Shown here: positions 6,960-14,271 of the stretch, piece after piece
Layout of the letters: every line of letters begins with the position of its first letter
Numbering within the stretch: the stretch's first letter is position 1
Source of the DNA: Chlamydiia bacterium
GTDB taxonomy: Bacteria > Chlamydiota > Chlamydiia > Chlamydiales > Simkaniaceae
Assembly: GCA_020440405.1 (NCBI GenBank)
Contig: JAGROF010000099.1
Coordinates: 1 to 14,356, forward strand
Direction: 5' to 3'
Length of the DNA: 14,356 nt
Translations under genes and position numbers: made by a program
The notes under the pieces: model-generated
Told to the model about the DNA's origin: nothing
Databases searched by the model: none
What the model saw: only the letters and a program-made list of their open reading frames with translations

Positions 6960-8054
6960 ATGGAACTCAAAGAAGAATTACTAGATGTTGCAGGGTTTGA
7001 AAAAGTCATTAAGGTTACTGAAGAAGAGACAGGACTAGTTGCAATCATTGCGATCCATAATACAACCCTTGGGCCGGGATTAGGCGGGACGAGGATCTAT
7101 CCTTATGAAACGTTTGATGAGGCCTTAACCGACGCGCTCCGCCTTTCAAAAGGGATGACCTATAAGTCAGCAATGGCCCAGGTAGGCCTAGGAGGGGCCA
7201 AGAGCGTCATCATTTCAGATCAAAAGAATAAGACACCTGAAAAGCTCAAAGCCTTTGGACAGGCCGTTGATAACCTCCAGGGGAACTATATCTGTGCAGA
7301 GGATGTGGGGTGCACCCCCGACGATGTTGAAACTATTCTCCAAGTCACCAAGTATGGGTGTGGAGTCCATGGACTGCGGGGGAGTGGAAATCCTGCGGCG
7401 TTTACGGCCCATGGGACCTATCTAGGAGTCATGTCTGTATTGCAAGAATTGAACGGAAGCCCTTCTCTTGAAGGAAAAACAGTGGCAATTCAAGGAATAG
7501 GAAGCGTAGGAAAACGGCTGGCTGAACGTCTTTTTTGGTCAGGAGCTAAGCTGATTATTTCAGACATCAATCTCGATGTGATTCGCCACTTTGCGCATGA
7601 ATTTGATGCAACAATCGTGTCTCCTGAAGAGATCCTTTCGGTCGAATGTGATGTCTTAGCGCCCTGTGCTATGGGAGGGATCATCAATCAAGACTCTATT
7701 CCCAAGCTGCGGTGTCGCGCGATTGCAGGAGCAGCAAACAACCAATTGCTCAAGCCTACAGACGCAGATCATTTAAAAGAGCGTGGGATTCTTTATGCCC
7801 CTGACTTTGTCGTCAATGCAGGGGGACTCATCAATGTCATGAATGAGCTGCGGCTTGAGGGATATAACGCCACTCGGGCACGTAATGGCATTAAGCAAAT
7901 CTATCATCAGCTCCTCCAGATCTATGAAATTGCGCAGCAGAATGAGATTTCGACCCACCAAGCAGCAGTTAGCCTTGCAGATCACCGGATTGAAAAGAAG
8001 ATCGGCAAACGCACGGAAGCGCTATGTTTTCCTTTTGCAACAGCATCGAAATAG
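6960..8054 (+). CDS. ldh: Leucine (branched-chain amino acid) dehydrogenase
   Basis: NAD-dependent oxidative deamination of leucine, valine or isoleucine to the 2-oxo acid, reversible as reductive amination. The 364-aa protein equals the usual family length. It carries the glycine-rich GPGLGGTR (38-45), substrate Lys69 in MTYK and catalytic Lys81 in GLGGAK. The Rossmann GIGSVG is at 179-184, followed by SDIN with the NAD-selecting acidic residue. The C-terminal ANNQL and APDFVVNAGGLINV blocks are also present. The start at 6960 has AGAGGG at 6948-6953 with 6-nt spacing. An in-frame TTG at 6900 would add an Arg-rich extension atypical of the family and is not used here. Leucine dehydrogenase is also annotated in pathogenic Chlamydia, in line with the suggested lineage. 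Phenylalanine dehydrogenase is the nearest alternative and is less likely. Confidence 0.94.
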   Translation: MELKEELLDVAGFEKVIKVTEEETGLVAIIAIHNTTLGPGLGGTRIYPYETFDEALTDALRLSKGMTYKSAMAQVGLGGAKSVIISDQKNKTPEKLKAFGQAVDNLQGNYICAEDVGCTPDDVETILQVTKYGCGVHGLRGSGNPAAFTAHGTYLGVMSVLQELNGSPSLEGKTVAIQGIGSVGKRLAERLFWSGAKLIISDINLDVIRHFAHEFDATIVSPEEILSVECDVLAPCAMGGIINQDSIPKLRCRAIAGAANNQLLKPTDADHLKERGILYAPDFVVNAGGLINVMNELRLEGYNATRARNGIKQIYHQLLQIYEIAQQNEISTHQAAVSLADHRIEKKIGKRTEALCFPFATASK

Positions 8055-8063
8055 CTTAAGTTG

Positions 8064-8091
8064 TTTACTTTCAATAAGATACAATTATAAT
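8064..8091 (+). promoter_or_regulatory. Upstream promoter P1 of the small interrupted gene
   Basis: A perfect TATAAT (8086-8091) lies 16 bp after TTTACT (8064-8069), which matches four of six -35 bases. The -35 falls on the left arm of the 10-bp inverted repeat 8065-8074/8098-8107. It starts ten bases after the leucine dehydrogenase stop and points toward the small gene at 8160. Confidence 0.5.
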
Positions 8092-8107
8092 GGTTTTTTG
8101 AAAGTAA
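8065..8107. repeat. Perfect 10-bp inverted repeat overlapping both tandem promoters
   Basis: TTACTTTCAA (8065-8074) and TTGAAAGTAA (8098-8107) are exact inverted copies separated by 23 bp. The left arm covers the P1 -35 and the right arm covers the P2 -35. No T-run follows, so a terminator for leucine dehydrogenase is less likely than a binding site for a dimeric regulator. A transcript from upstream could nevertheless fold into the hairpin. Confidence 0.7.
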
Positions 8108-8126
8108 TGCAAATATAGTGTATAAT
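8098..8126 (+). promoter_or_regulatory. Downstream promoter P2 of the small interrupted gene
   Basis: TTGAAA (8098-8103, five of six consensus bases) and a perfect TATAAT (8121-8126) have the optimal 17-bp spacing. This is the best sigma-70/sigma-66-type promoter in the window. The predicted start near 8133 leaves a leader of about 27 nt before the ATG at 8160. Confidence 0.65.
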
Positions 8127-8159
8127 ATTTGTATTGTTAATCATTCAAGAAGGGATAAA

Positions 8160-8409
8160 ATGGAATTAATTCATAATAACAACTTCTGGGAACTCAGAAG
8201 GGCTCCTTAGAGTACACCCAAATCTTCTAAACATTGTCGTTGAGTATCTCCAGCTTCCGGCGGAAGAAGACGTTGATACTAAAAAGGTTACCGAGTTTTC
8301 CACTGAAGTTCATGGACTGTTTGAAGTGGCCGAGTCTCCTGTCACGCCAGTAGCACTCCAGTTTTTGCGGCAACATTGCAATTTTGAAGAAGAGCTTTAT
8401 AAACATTAA
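8160..8409 (+). pseudogene. Small gene interrupted by TAG, continuing in the +1 frame (82 aa if restored)
   Basis: ATG at 8160 follows GAAGGGA (8149-8155) and encodes 16 codons (MELIHNNNFWELRRAP) before TAG at 8208-8210. Skipping one base at CCT-T (8205-8208) gives a further 66 codons to TAA at 8407-8409. The continuation reads like real protein, with hydrophobic helix HPNLLNIVVEYLQLP, then an acidic linker and VTPVALQFLRQHCNFEEELYKH. That +1 frame has no ATG of its own. The break may be a true frameshift mutation, a sequencing indel, or programmed +1 frameshifting: an SD-like AAGGG (8198-8202) sits two bases before the slip codon, similar in design to prfB. The family is not recognised. The first helix faintly recalls an F-box helix, which is weak. 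Strong promoters lie just upstream. Confidence 0.45.
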
Positions 8410-8422
8410 GAGACAGTCTCTA

Positions 8423-8588
8423 AGAGGGTGTTTAAATATTGCTTTCAGCATTGAAAAGAGAGTTTTTTTCCTAGAGGATCTGTTTGGAGACCGGAGCAAA
8501 CTTAGGAAAGTTTGTGTAGGTCGAAAACTGATTCTCTAGGGAAAAGATCCTTTCCATTAATGCTGGAATGAGTTTTTAAACACCCTCT
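8423..8588. mobile_element. MITE-like 166-bp near-palindromic element
   Basis: Perfect 14-bp terminal inverted repeats AGAGGGTGTTTAAA lie at 8423-8436 and, inverted, 8575-8588. The whole interior is also an imperfect palindrome centred at 8505/8506: the 84-bp arms share CAGCATT, CCTAGAG, GACC and CAAACTT blocks with one compensating gap each. CTCTAAG occurs at both borders (8418-8424 and 8585-8591). TA dinucleotides at 8421-8422 and 8588-8589 could be a target duplication, although this overlaps the repeats and is not certain. There is no transposase ORF, so it would be non-autonomous. It lies just after the interrupted small gene and 6 bp from the end of the patatin gene. It may act as a bidirectional hairpin or terminator. 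The parent transposon family is unknown. Confidence 0.72.
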
Positions 8589-8594
8589 AAGCCA

Positions 8595-9494
8595 TTATGA
8601 AAAAGACTTCTTCGCCCAATCACAAGCAGCGTCCCATAGCTTGGGATTGTTTTTGATATACGTTTCTGTCTCTTGGATCAGTTGAGAAATTTTTGATGTG
8701 TCATCAAGAGAGACGGCTTCTGCGAGTTCTAGATTCAAGCGGTAATAGTTTTCCTTCAATAAAAGCTGGCAGAGCTGTCCAGAGAGTTGATCTTGGACGT
8801 CGAAAAGCAAGGTCAGAAGGGGAGTATGGTTTGCAGTGCTTCGGGGATTGAGGTCCACGATCCAGCTGAGGGCGCCCCAATCTTCTCCTTTAGAAATCTC
8901 ATAGGGAGTATACCCTGTTCCAATTGAAAGGAGAGCACTTGCGCCTCCAGAAACCGCATAAGCAACCGCTGAAGGGTCATTTGCGGCCATTCCCCCATCG
9001 ACATGGTCGTGATAAGAAGGAAAGTAGGTCGGCGCTGCTGTTGACTCCATAATGGCATCGATTAAAGGGAGGTCTAAAGAGTTGGTGAGGATTTGCATCC
9101 TCCAGCGCTGGTTCGATGCATCTAAGTTAATTGTTGGAACGACCACTGTTTGAGAAAGCTGATTCAAGCGAATAGAGGGGTCAATCACTTCACTCAAAGC
9201 TTGATATAGAGTAGAGCTAGAGTATTGACTCTTTAGTTTCAAAAGCTCATCAAATCCCTCTTTCTTTTTAAAAATCTCGCTGCTTAGTGAGGAGTAAAAA
9301 TTGAGAATATCTTCTGGGGACAGCCCAATGCTCAAAGCCCCTGCAATGATCGATCCTGTTGAAGTGCCTGCTAAGACATCGGCACGTTTGCTAAGGGAGA
9401 TTCCTGTTTCTTTTTCTAGAGCGCAAAGAAAGGCAAGAGAAATAGCTCCTCGAACCCCTCCCCCATCGAAAGAAAGAATACGCGTGTTTGTCAT
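8595..9494 (-). CDS. Patatin-like phospholipase
   Basis: Patatin-family lipid acyl hydrolase of 299 aa. The oxyanion-hole motif DGGGVRG is at 10-16, the nucleophile elbow GTSTG places catalytic Ser45 at its centre, and the dyad aspartate is Asp166 in HVDGG. All three are intact, so catalysis is expected. There is no signal peptide or membrane segment. The substrate is unknown; relatives cleave phospholipid acyl chains. In intracellular bacteria some patatins are secreted into host cells (Rickettsia Pat1/Pat2, Legionella VipD), but nothing here shows export. The ATG has only a weak AGAAG upstream, very close to the start. The gene is monocistronic, divergent from the 919-aa gene, and ends beside the MITE-like element. 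No cyclase or other phage-defence partner is adjacent. Confidence 0.92.
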   Translation of the reverse strand: MTNTRILSFDGGGVRGAISLAFLCALEKETGISLSKRADVLAGTSTGSIIAGALSIGLSPEDILNFYSSLSSEIFKKKEGFDELLKLKSQYSSSTLYQALSEVIDPSIRLNQLSQTVVVPTINLDASNQRWRMQILTNSLDLPLIDAIMESTAAPTYFPSYHDHVDGGMAANDPSAVAYAVSGGASALLSIGTGYTPYEISKGEDWGALSWIVDLNPRSTANHTPLLTLLFDVQDQLSGQLCQLLLKENYYRLNLELAEAVSLDDTSKISQLIQETETYIKNNPKLWDAACDWAKKSFS

Positions 9495-9500
9495 GACTTC

Positions 9501-9529
9501 TGGATAGGTTTTTGCATAATAACTGTCAA
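9501..9529 (-). promoter_or_regulatory. Candidate promoter of the patatin gene
   Basis: On the minus strand a perfect TTGACA (9529-9524) lies 17 bp before TATCCA (9506-9501). That -10 is poor and would put the transcript start at or next to the ATG at 9494, implying a leaderless message. A better -10, TATTAT (9521-9516), lacks a good -35. Either reading is uncertain. Confidence 0.25.
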
Positions 9530-9564
9530 AAAAATTTTCTAGACATGCCCAAGAACCTCAAAAA

Positions 9565-9593
9565 TTGGTTAAAAGAAAATAATCCTGTTAAAT
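9565..9593 (+). promoter_or_regulatory. Candidate promoter of the 919-aa gene
   Basis: TTGGTT (9565-9570) and TTAAAT (9588-9593) are spaced 17 bp apart in an AT-rich stretch and precede the ATG by 52 nt. The hexamers match the consensus only moderately. Confidence 0.3.
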
Positions 9594-9645
9594 AAACCAT
9601 AAATTTTTTAAATTTAATCTTTTCTTTGTAAATAAGAAAGGTAAA

Positions 9646-12405
9646 ATGAATATCCAAAGGTCAAGGTTATCAACAGCAGTCAATTTTCTTTTTTGCTTAG
9701 GATTTTATTATACCTCTCGTCCTAATTTGCATTTTAAACAAGTGACAGGGATTGCTTGTGCTTCCATTCTTCATGGAACCCGTTCTTATACAGAAGACTA
9801 TGTAGAAAAAAGGTTCCAGAAAAAACACTTGGATATTGTGTATTCTGTTTCAGCATTTGCTCTAATGAGTCTGTTTGGGTCTTACTGGAAACTTCCTAGA
9901 AAAACGAACCTCTTATCGAGCGCTTTTTTTACAGGGGTTCAACTTCTAAGCCACAAACTTGCTACGGCAATGTATCAAGAGTCTCGACAGCCTCCCTCCA
10001 TCACATCTGAAAAACTTGCAGAGTATCGGGAAAACTCCTATGAAACAGGAAACTATTTGGCCGATCAACTCTTCTCAAGATTTGCGACACGCCCTCCAAA
10101 TAGCGTGGAATACGGGGCTTATCTTTATGCAATGCCAAAAGGGTTTATGATCATCCTTTGTTCCAATGGAAGTCATCCTTTTTTTATGCACCTCCCTACT
10201 ATTGATGGAACCGATGTGAAACGTATGCGGAGATTAGAAAGGCTTACTCTTATACTTCCCCTGGGTGTGCACCAATCCATCGAGCACCTGGCTCAAAGAG
10301 TCCACGTCACCCAATTAGACGGCTTAGAAACAGATGAAGAGTGGACCCTAAGCGGAATCCCTCCATTTATTTGTGTGGAAGGGAGGTGGAATGCTGTTCC
10401 TGAGCCTTGTGGGACACAGATTGATTGGGCCTCTATTGTTCAACACAATCTCTCTCAAAGACATGAAGCTTTTACATTGCACCGTGTTCATCCTCGGTGG
10501 AAACACATCCCCCAAAATCCTCATATGAGAGGAATGAGTTATAAGCACTCTCAGGTCGGGTTCGAGCTTTGGGTTCATGAAAAAAATACAAATGCATTAG
10601 GAAACGCGCAGCAAGAGATACAAGATCAACTTACTCGTCTTGAAAAGATTATCGACTTTATAAAACGTTTTGAAGAGGCTGCATTCCTATTTAACAGGAC
10701 ACAAGCTCTCCCTATGACCAGAAGAGGGGATCAAGTGAATATGGCAGAGCTAGAAAATTGGGCAAATCTGACAAAAAAAATTCCTTTTCCAATGGAAAAC
10801 AATCCTTATGTGGATCTTCCTGGATTAGTGCGTGATTTTAGAAGTCCAAGAAATCAAACAGTTGAAGCAACGCGAGTGCTTATTAACCATTTCAGAGCAT
10901 TTTTTGAAAACCTCCCTTGGGTGGTGCACTTTGAAGTCGACTCTGTTCTATATGAGCCGTTTTTTCAGGCTCAGAGGGACTTTAGAGCTGCAGGCGGCAC
11001 ATTAGTCCGAACTTCGGAGGGGTATATCAACTCTGACATACTTAAAGAATGGTTGGTTTTACTTAAAAAAATTGCCCACTATTGTGTTTCGACTCCTGAA
11101 CTTGGTGCATTAGTACTCAAAATGGAAGAATACTTCTCAATAAAGGATCAGCTCAGAAATCGTCGAACTCCAGAAGAGCAAAAAGAGCAGCTGAGGACAA
11201 GGAGACAAGCATTAGAATCCCTTCTTGAAAAAGGGTTTCAGACCTTTTTTATTCAATACCAAAGCGATCTCGAGATGCGTGGGAGATTTATGACAGATCT
11301 TCGGAGGGAGCTGCAAGGCCTTCAAGATAAACAAGATCTCCAGCAGAAAAGAATGCCGTACTATGTCTTTTGTGAGCGAGGGGGAGGGGACTTTGACAAC
11401 TCAGGACTACTTCTTTTGCCTGATGGGTCGGTGGATCCAGATAAACTTCGAGAGTGTGTGGAAATTGCCAAGCTAAAACAATGGGATGATGCCGTTTACT
11501 CTCGAAGGCTTATAGTGGACACGCTTCCTGCAGATGCTCCCTCTATAGACGAGTTGGTTCAAAATTTCCGTTGGTTTTTTACAGACTTTATTCCTAACAT
11601 GGAGGCTCCTGATAGAGAGCAATTCCTTGCTGAATTGGGGCGTTGGGCTAAGTGCCCACGCTCTTATGCTGAAAGTACAGCACAAATCCAGTTCGAACTT
11701 CCGGTATGTAGGCAAGACCTTCTCTTGGCCCTTCGGCACCACCGCGCAGAGCAAGTGGCTAAGCTAGTAGGAAATGTTGATTCTCATGGAAGATCGATAA
11801 GAGAAAATCCCGCACTTCCCGAACCATTTTTTAGACGCTTTCAGGCCTTTTACAATCAAGTGGCAGACTTTGTAAAAAGAAAAGCACAGGGATATAAAAT
11901 TGAAACGACCCCCGAGTGGGAGTTTGATGAGAAAGCGCAACAACTTGTGCAAGTTTCTGTTCAAAGCCCATCCGATGGAACAGAGTACAATTTTAGTCCG
12001 TGCGAAAGTCAAAACGTTTTAGATCTTTGCCAGGATTTAAAAAACATGCAGCACCGTCTAGCCCATCTCTACGTTGCTGTTGATCAAGGGAATAGGGCAG
12101 CATATATATCCTCTCCACTTCTTGCTGAAGAGGTGGAGCTGATGCATCTTTTTTACTCCCTAGCGAATGATATGCTTCAGCATTTTCAGGTCCCAATTGA
12201 TTGGAATTTTCACCTCATATTGCACAAAAAAACAGAGGAAATTCGGAGAATTATTGCTGCTTTAGCAGAACCTGACCGTTACGTTCTTTATAAGCGCATT
12301 GGGAACCAAGGAAGGGTGGAGGTCGATATTCTTCGCAGAGGAGAGGCGAGTGATTTATCTCATATGGAGGAATATCATAACTCAATTTATGCTCATGGTG
12401 ACTAA
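9646..12405 (+). CDS. Large membrane-anchored protein of unknown function, 919 aa
   Basis: Not recognised. Residues 1-110 contain up to four hydrophobic segments (about 9-24, 30-44, 62-78 and 88-106) with a Lys/Arg-rich loop between the second and third, so the protein is probably anchored in a membrane. The remaining 800 residues are soluble, charged and mostly helical, with a coiled-coil-like Glu/Arg/Gln-rich stretch around 505-570. A degenerate motif, Gly-x-(Val/Ile)-(Asn/Asp)-x2-x-Leu-x2-(Trp/Cys), recurs near residues 362-371, 459-469 and 594-604. The first and third copies are followed by a helix rich in Phe (NHFRAFFENLP, QNFRWFFTDFIP). These look like diverged repeats. AAAGG lies 4 nt before the ATG. 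The gene is convergent with the M48 gene, with stops overlapping in CTAA (12402-12405). An effector or envelope role is possible but unsupported. Confidence 0.85.
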   Translation: MNIQRSRLSTAVNFLFCLGFYYTSRPNLHFKQVTGIACASILHGTRSYTEDYVEKRFQKKHLDIVYSVSAFALMSLFGSYWKLPRKTNLLSSAFFTGVQLLSHKLATAMYQESRQPPSITSEKLAEYRENSYETGNYLADQLFSRFATRPPNSVEYGAYLYAMPKGFMIILCSNGSHPFFMHLPTIDGTDVKRMRRLERLTLILPLGVHQSIEHLAQRVHVTQLDGLETDEEWTLSGIPPFICVEGRWNAVPEPCGTQIDWASIVQHNLSQRHEAFTLHRVHPRWKHIPQNPHMRGMSYKHSQVGFELWVHEKNTNALGNAQQEIQDQLTRLEKIIDFIKRFEEAAFLFNRTQALPMTRRGDQVNMAELENWANLTKKIPFPMENNPYVDLPGLVRDFRSPRNQTVEATRVLINHFRAFFENLPWVVHFEVDSVLYEPFFQAQRDFRAAGGTLVRTSEGYINSDILKEWLVLLKKIAHYCVSTPELGALVLKMEEYFSIKDQLRNRRTPEEQKEQLRTRRQALESLLEKGFQTFFIQYQSDLEMRGRFMTDLRRELQGLQDKQDLQQKRMPYYVFCERGGGDFDNSGLLLLPDGSVDPDKLRECVEIAKLKQWDDAVYSRRLIVDTLPADAPSIDELVQNFRWFFTDFIPNMEAPDREQFLAELGRWAKCPRSYAESTAQIQFELPVCRQDLLLALRHHRAEQVAKLVGNVDSHGRSIRENPALPEPFFRRFQAFYNQVADFVKRKAQGYKIETTPEWEFDEKAQQLVQVSVQSPSDGTEYNFSPCESQNVLDLCQDLKNMQHRLAHLYVAVDQGNRAAYISSPLLAEEVELMHLFYSLANDMLQHFQVPIDWNFHLILHKKTEEIRRIIAALAEPDRYVLYKRIGNQGRVEVDILRRGEASDLSHMEEYHNSIYAHGD

Positions 12406-14219
12406 TGTGTGAGTTTTTTTAACTCCTCAATCCGTGATTGCAACGGGGGATGCTCCCAGTCTAGTCGGTTTTCACCTGTTGGGCTAATTAGAAGCTGGCC
12501 TTTGATCTGTGTAGCTCTTGAGCCTTTTTCTGATTGCTTTCGCACTTCCTGCTGCTGTCCTTTTAATCCTTGAAAGTAAGCGATTCCACCTTGAGCTGTT
12601 TTTTGAGGAGAAGGGGAAGTTTGTACGGCAACGCGATCAGCTCGTGATTCCAAGAAACGGCTTGTAATAAGAAGAAGGCCAAATTGAAGAGTAACAACAA
12701 GGAGCCCTTTTAAAATAATATCGGAAAAGCCTCCCTCATCCTCAACAACAGAGGGGTAAAAGGCGTGCACAAGAATGGCTCCAACGCAAGCTGTGAAAAG
12801 TTTTGTAAGAGAGTCTTGGTTTTTTAGGTGAGCCATTTCATGGCGCAAGGTAAAATCTTCCTGTGGGGATTCTCCTGTAAATCCTTCAGGGACGACAAGG
12901 ACGCTTTTTCCTGTTAGCAATGGTGCTCCAAGCGTTGCTGGTGATCCTCCCACTAAAACTTCAGGAGGAGGTGCCGAGGATCCCATTTCTCTTGAAATAC
13001 TTATGGCCCTTTCTTGAATTTCAGAGGTTGCAGCTGGTGTTAGATCTGAGTAGGGATTCAAAAATCGGGGGAGAGAAGTCGGATAGAGGCTCTGCGCAGC
13101 ATTTATCATGAGGGGAGTCATCCATAGGGGGCTTCCAGAAATAAGGACTCTAGACACAGTTTTCAAAAAAGCTGGAGCAAGATCTCGCGCTATTTCAGAG
13201 TGTGCAATGACTTCATGGAGCTCCTGGATTTCGGGATCTTTCAGCATTTGCTCTTCCGTTGGAACTTTTCCCTTGGAAGGATGCTCATAGCTTGAAAAAT
13301 CAGGGGGATCAATCTCATGGTTAGGATCTAAAGCTTCGATCCGCTCTTCAATCGAAAGAAACCCTTGCGGCATGCTTCCTAGGTTCATATCTTTTCTTAG
13401 TTGTTTCAGACAATAAAGAGCCTCTACAGCAGCCTTTCGGTCTTTAGTATACGAGACTGTTTTTTGGTCTGCTTGAAGTGTTTGATATCGATCCACTAGC
13501 CCTTCCGTGATATATTGACACAGGCGCACCGTGAGTCCTTGAAGAAGCGTATTCACCATGCCAGGCTCTGCAAAAAGCCCCAAGGAATCCATCAAAAAGA
13601 CTCCAATAATAAGGGTTGCGATATGAGCTGCTTCTTTAAAAAGAACAGTATTCAAAGAAATATGTGCTAAAGCTTGGATGCCAAAAAATCGACCACAAGC
13701 GCTTGACTCAGCAAGGTAATTTTTAGGAGCTCTGATTCGGTCATCCGATCCAAAGAGATGCAGCTCTCGCGGGTCACGAAGAATAATCCCATGAATCCCC
13801 ACTAGATGCTCTGGGGAAAAGGCATGTGAATTTACCGAGGTGATGCAGTCTGGCCCCTGCAATTCTTGAAACTCGATAGAGCCTTTAACGCCTAGAGCCT
13901 CTCCAGCCTTTCTGAGGTCTCTTTGTAGGCTTTTGGTGGAAGGGGCTTGAAACATCATTCCCATAACGTGAGAATAGGTGTTCTGAGGAGAGCAGCGACG
14001 AAGGGAGCCCATGCATTCACCGAGATATTTAAAATACAGCCTTGAAAATCCAGAAATAACTGATTGAGAAGGTGTTAAGAATCCATAAGAAATCAGCAAC
14101 GCTGAGGAACCTAAGATCCCTTTAGCGGCTTCCTTAGCTCGAGCCCATTGAGCTTTTCGATCAGCATACTCATCTACCTTATTATTAGATGATTGTAAAA
14201 TAGTATTAGATATTTCCAT
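12402..14219 (-). CDS. M48-type membrane zinc metalloprotease with duplicated domain
   Basis: The C-terminal half is a good M48 peptidase (HtpX/Ste24-like). Zinc-site HEMAH is at 460-464, the third ligand Glu524 lies in ESRAD, two membrane helices (about 471-489 and 501-521) sit between them, and the typical EHPPLQSRIEEL is at 589-600. The N-terminal half appears to be a diverged copy: KEAAH (195-199) or QALAH (182-186) in place of HExxH, then a hydrophobic helix (197-217), EGLVD with Glu239, and EHPSKGKV at 312-319. The first zinc-binding histidine is lost in that copy. A further hydrophobic segment is at 33-50. The ATG follows GGGAGG at good spacing. M48 enzymes usually degrade or trim membrane proteins; the target here is unknown. 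At 605 aa it is about twice the length of HtpX. Confidence 0.86.
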   Translation of the reverse strand: MEISNTILQSSNNKVDEYADRKAQWARAKEAAKGILGSSALLISYGFLTPSQSVISGFSRLYFKYLGECMGSLRRCSPQNTYSHVMGMMFQAPSTKSLQRDLRKAGEALGVKGSIEFQELQGPDCITSVNSHAFSPEHLVGIHGIILRDPRELHLFGSDDRIRAPKNYLAESSACGRFFGIQALAHISLNTVLFKEAAHIATLIIGVFLMDSLGLFAEPGMVNTLLQGLTVRLCQYITEGLVDRYQTLQADQKTVSYTKDRKAAVEALYCLKQLRKDMNLGSMPQGFLSIEERIEALDPNHEIDPPDFSSYEHPSKGKVPTEEQMLKDPEIQELHEVIAHSEIARDLAPAFLKTVSRVLISGSPLWMTPLMINAAQSLYPTSLPRFLNPYSDLTPAATSEIQERAISISREMGSSAPPPEVLVGGSPATLGAPLLTGKSVLVVPEGFTGESPQEDFTLRHEMAHLKNQDSLTKLFTACVGAILVHAFYPSVVEDEGGFSDIILKGLLVVTLQFGLLLITSRFLESRADRVAVQTSPSPQKTAQGGIAYFQGLKGQQQEVRKQSEKGSRATQIKGQLLISPTGENRLDWEHPPLQSRIEELKKLTH

Positions 14220-14239
14220 TTTTTCCTCCCATAATTACT

Positions 14240-14271
14240 AATTATTTTAACATAATAACGAATTATTTTAA
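14240..14271. repeat. Two 11-bp direct repeats 21 bp apart upstream of the M48 gene
   Basis: AATTATTTTAA occurs at 14240-14250 and exactly again at 14261-14271, so the copies are in phase on the helix (two turns). They lie 21-52 bp before the M48 ATG, where its promoter should be. On the minus strand a possible -35 TTGTCT (14296-14291) lies 18 bp from AATAAT, which overlaps the distal copy. They could be operator half-sites; chance repeats are possible in such AT-rich DNA. Confidence 0.4.

Noticed and set aside
8227..8499. 90-codon open frame on the minus strand spanning the small gene and half of the MITE-like element
   Set aside because: It starts within the palindromic element and runs antisense to the protein-like +1 frame of the small gene. 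The translation is basic and low in plausibility, and the strong promoters read the other way.
8595..9494. Patatin as a CBASS-type (CapV) phage-defence effector
   Set aside because: The motifs would fit, but there is no CD-NTase, ubiquitin-like ligase or HORMA/TRIP13 gene nearby. The adjacent genes are metabolic or unknown, so defence is unsupported.
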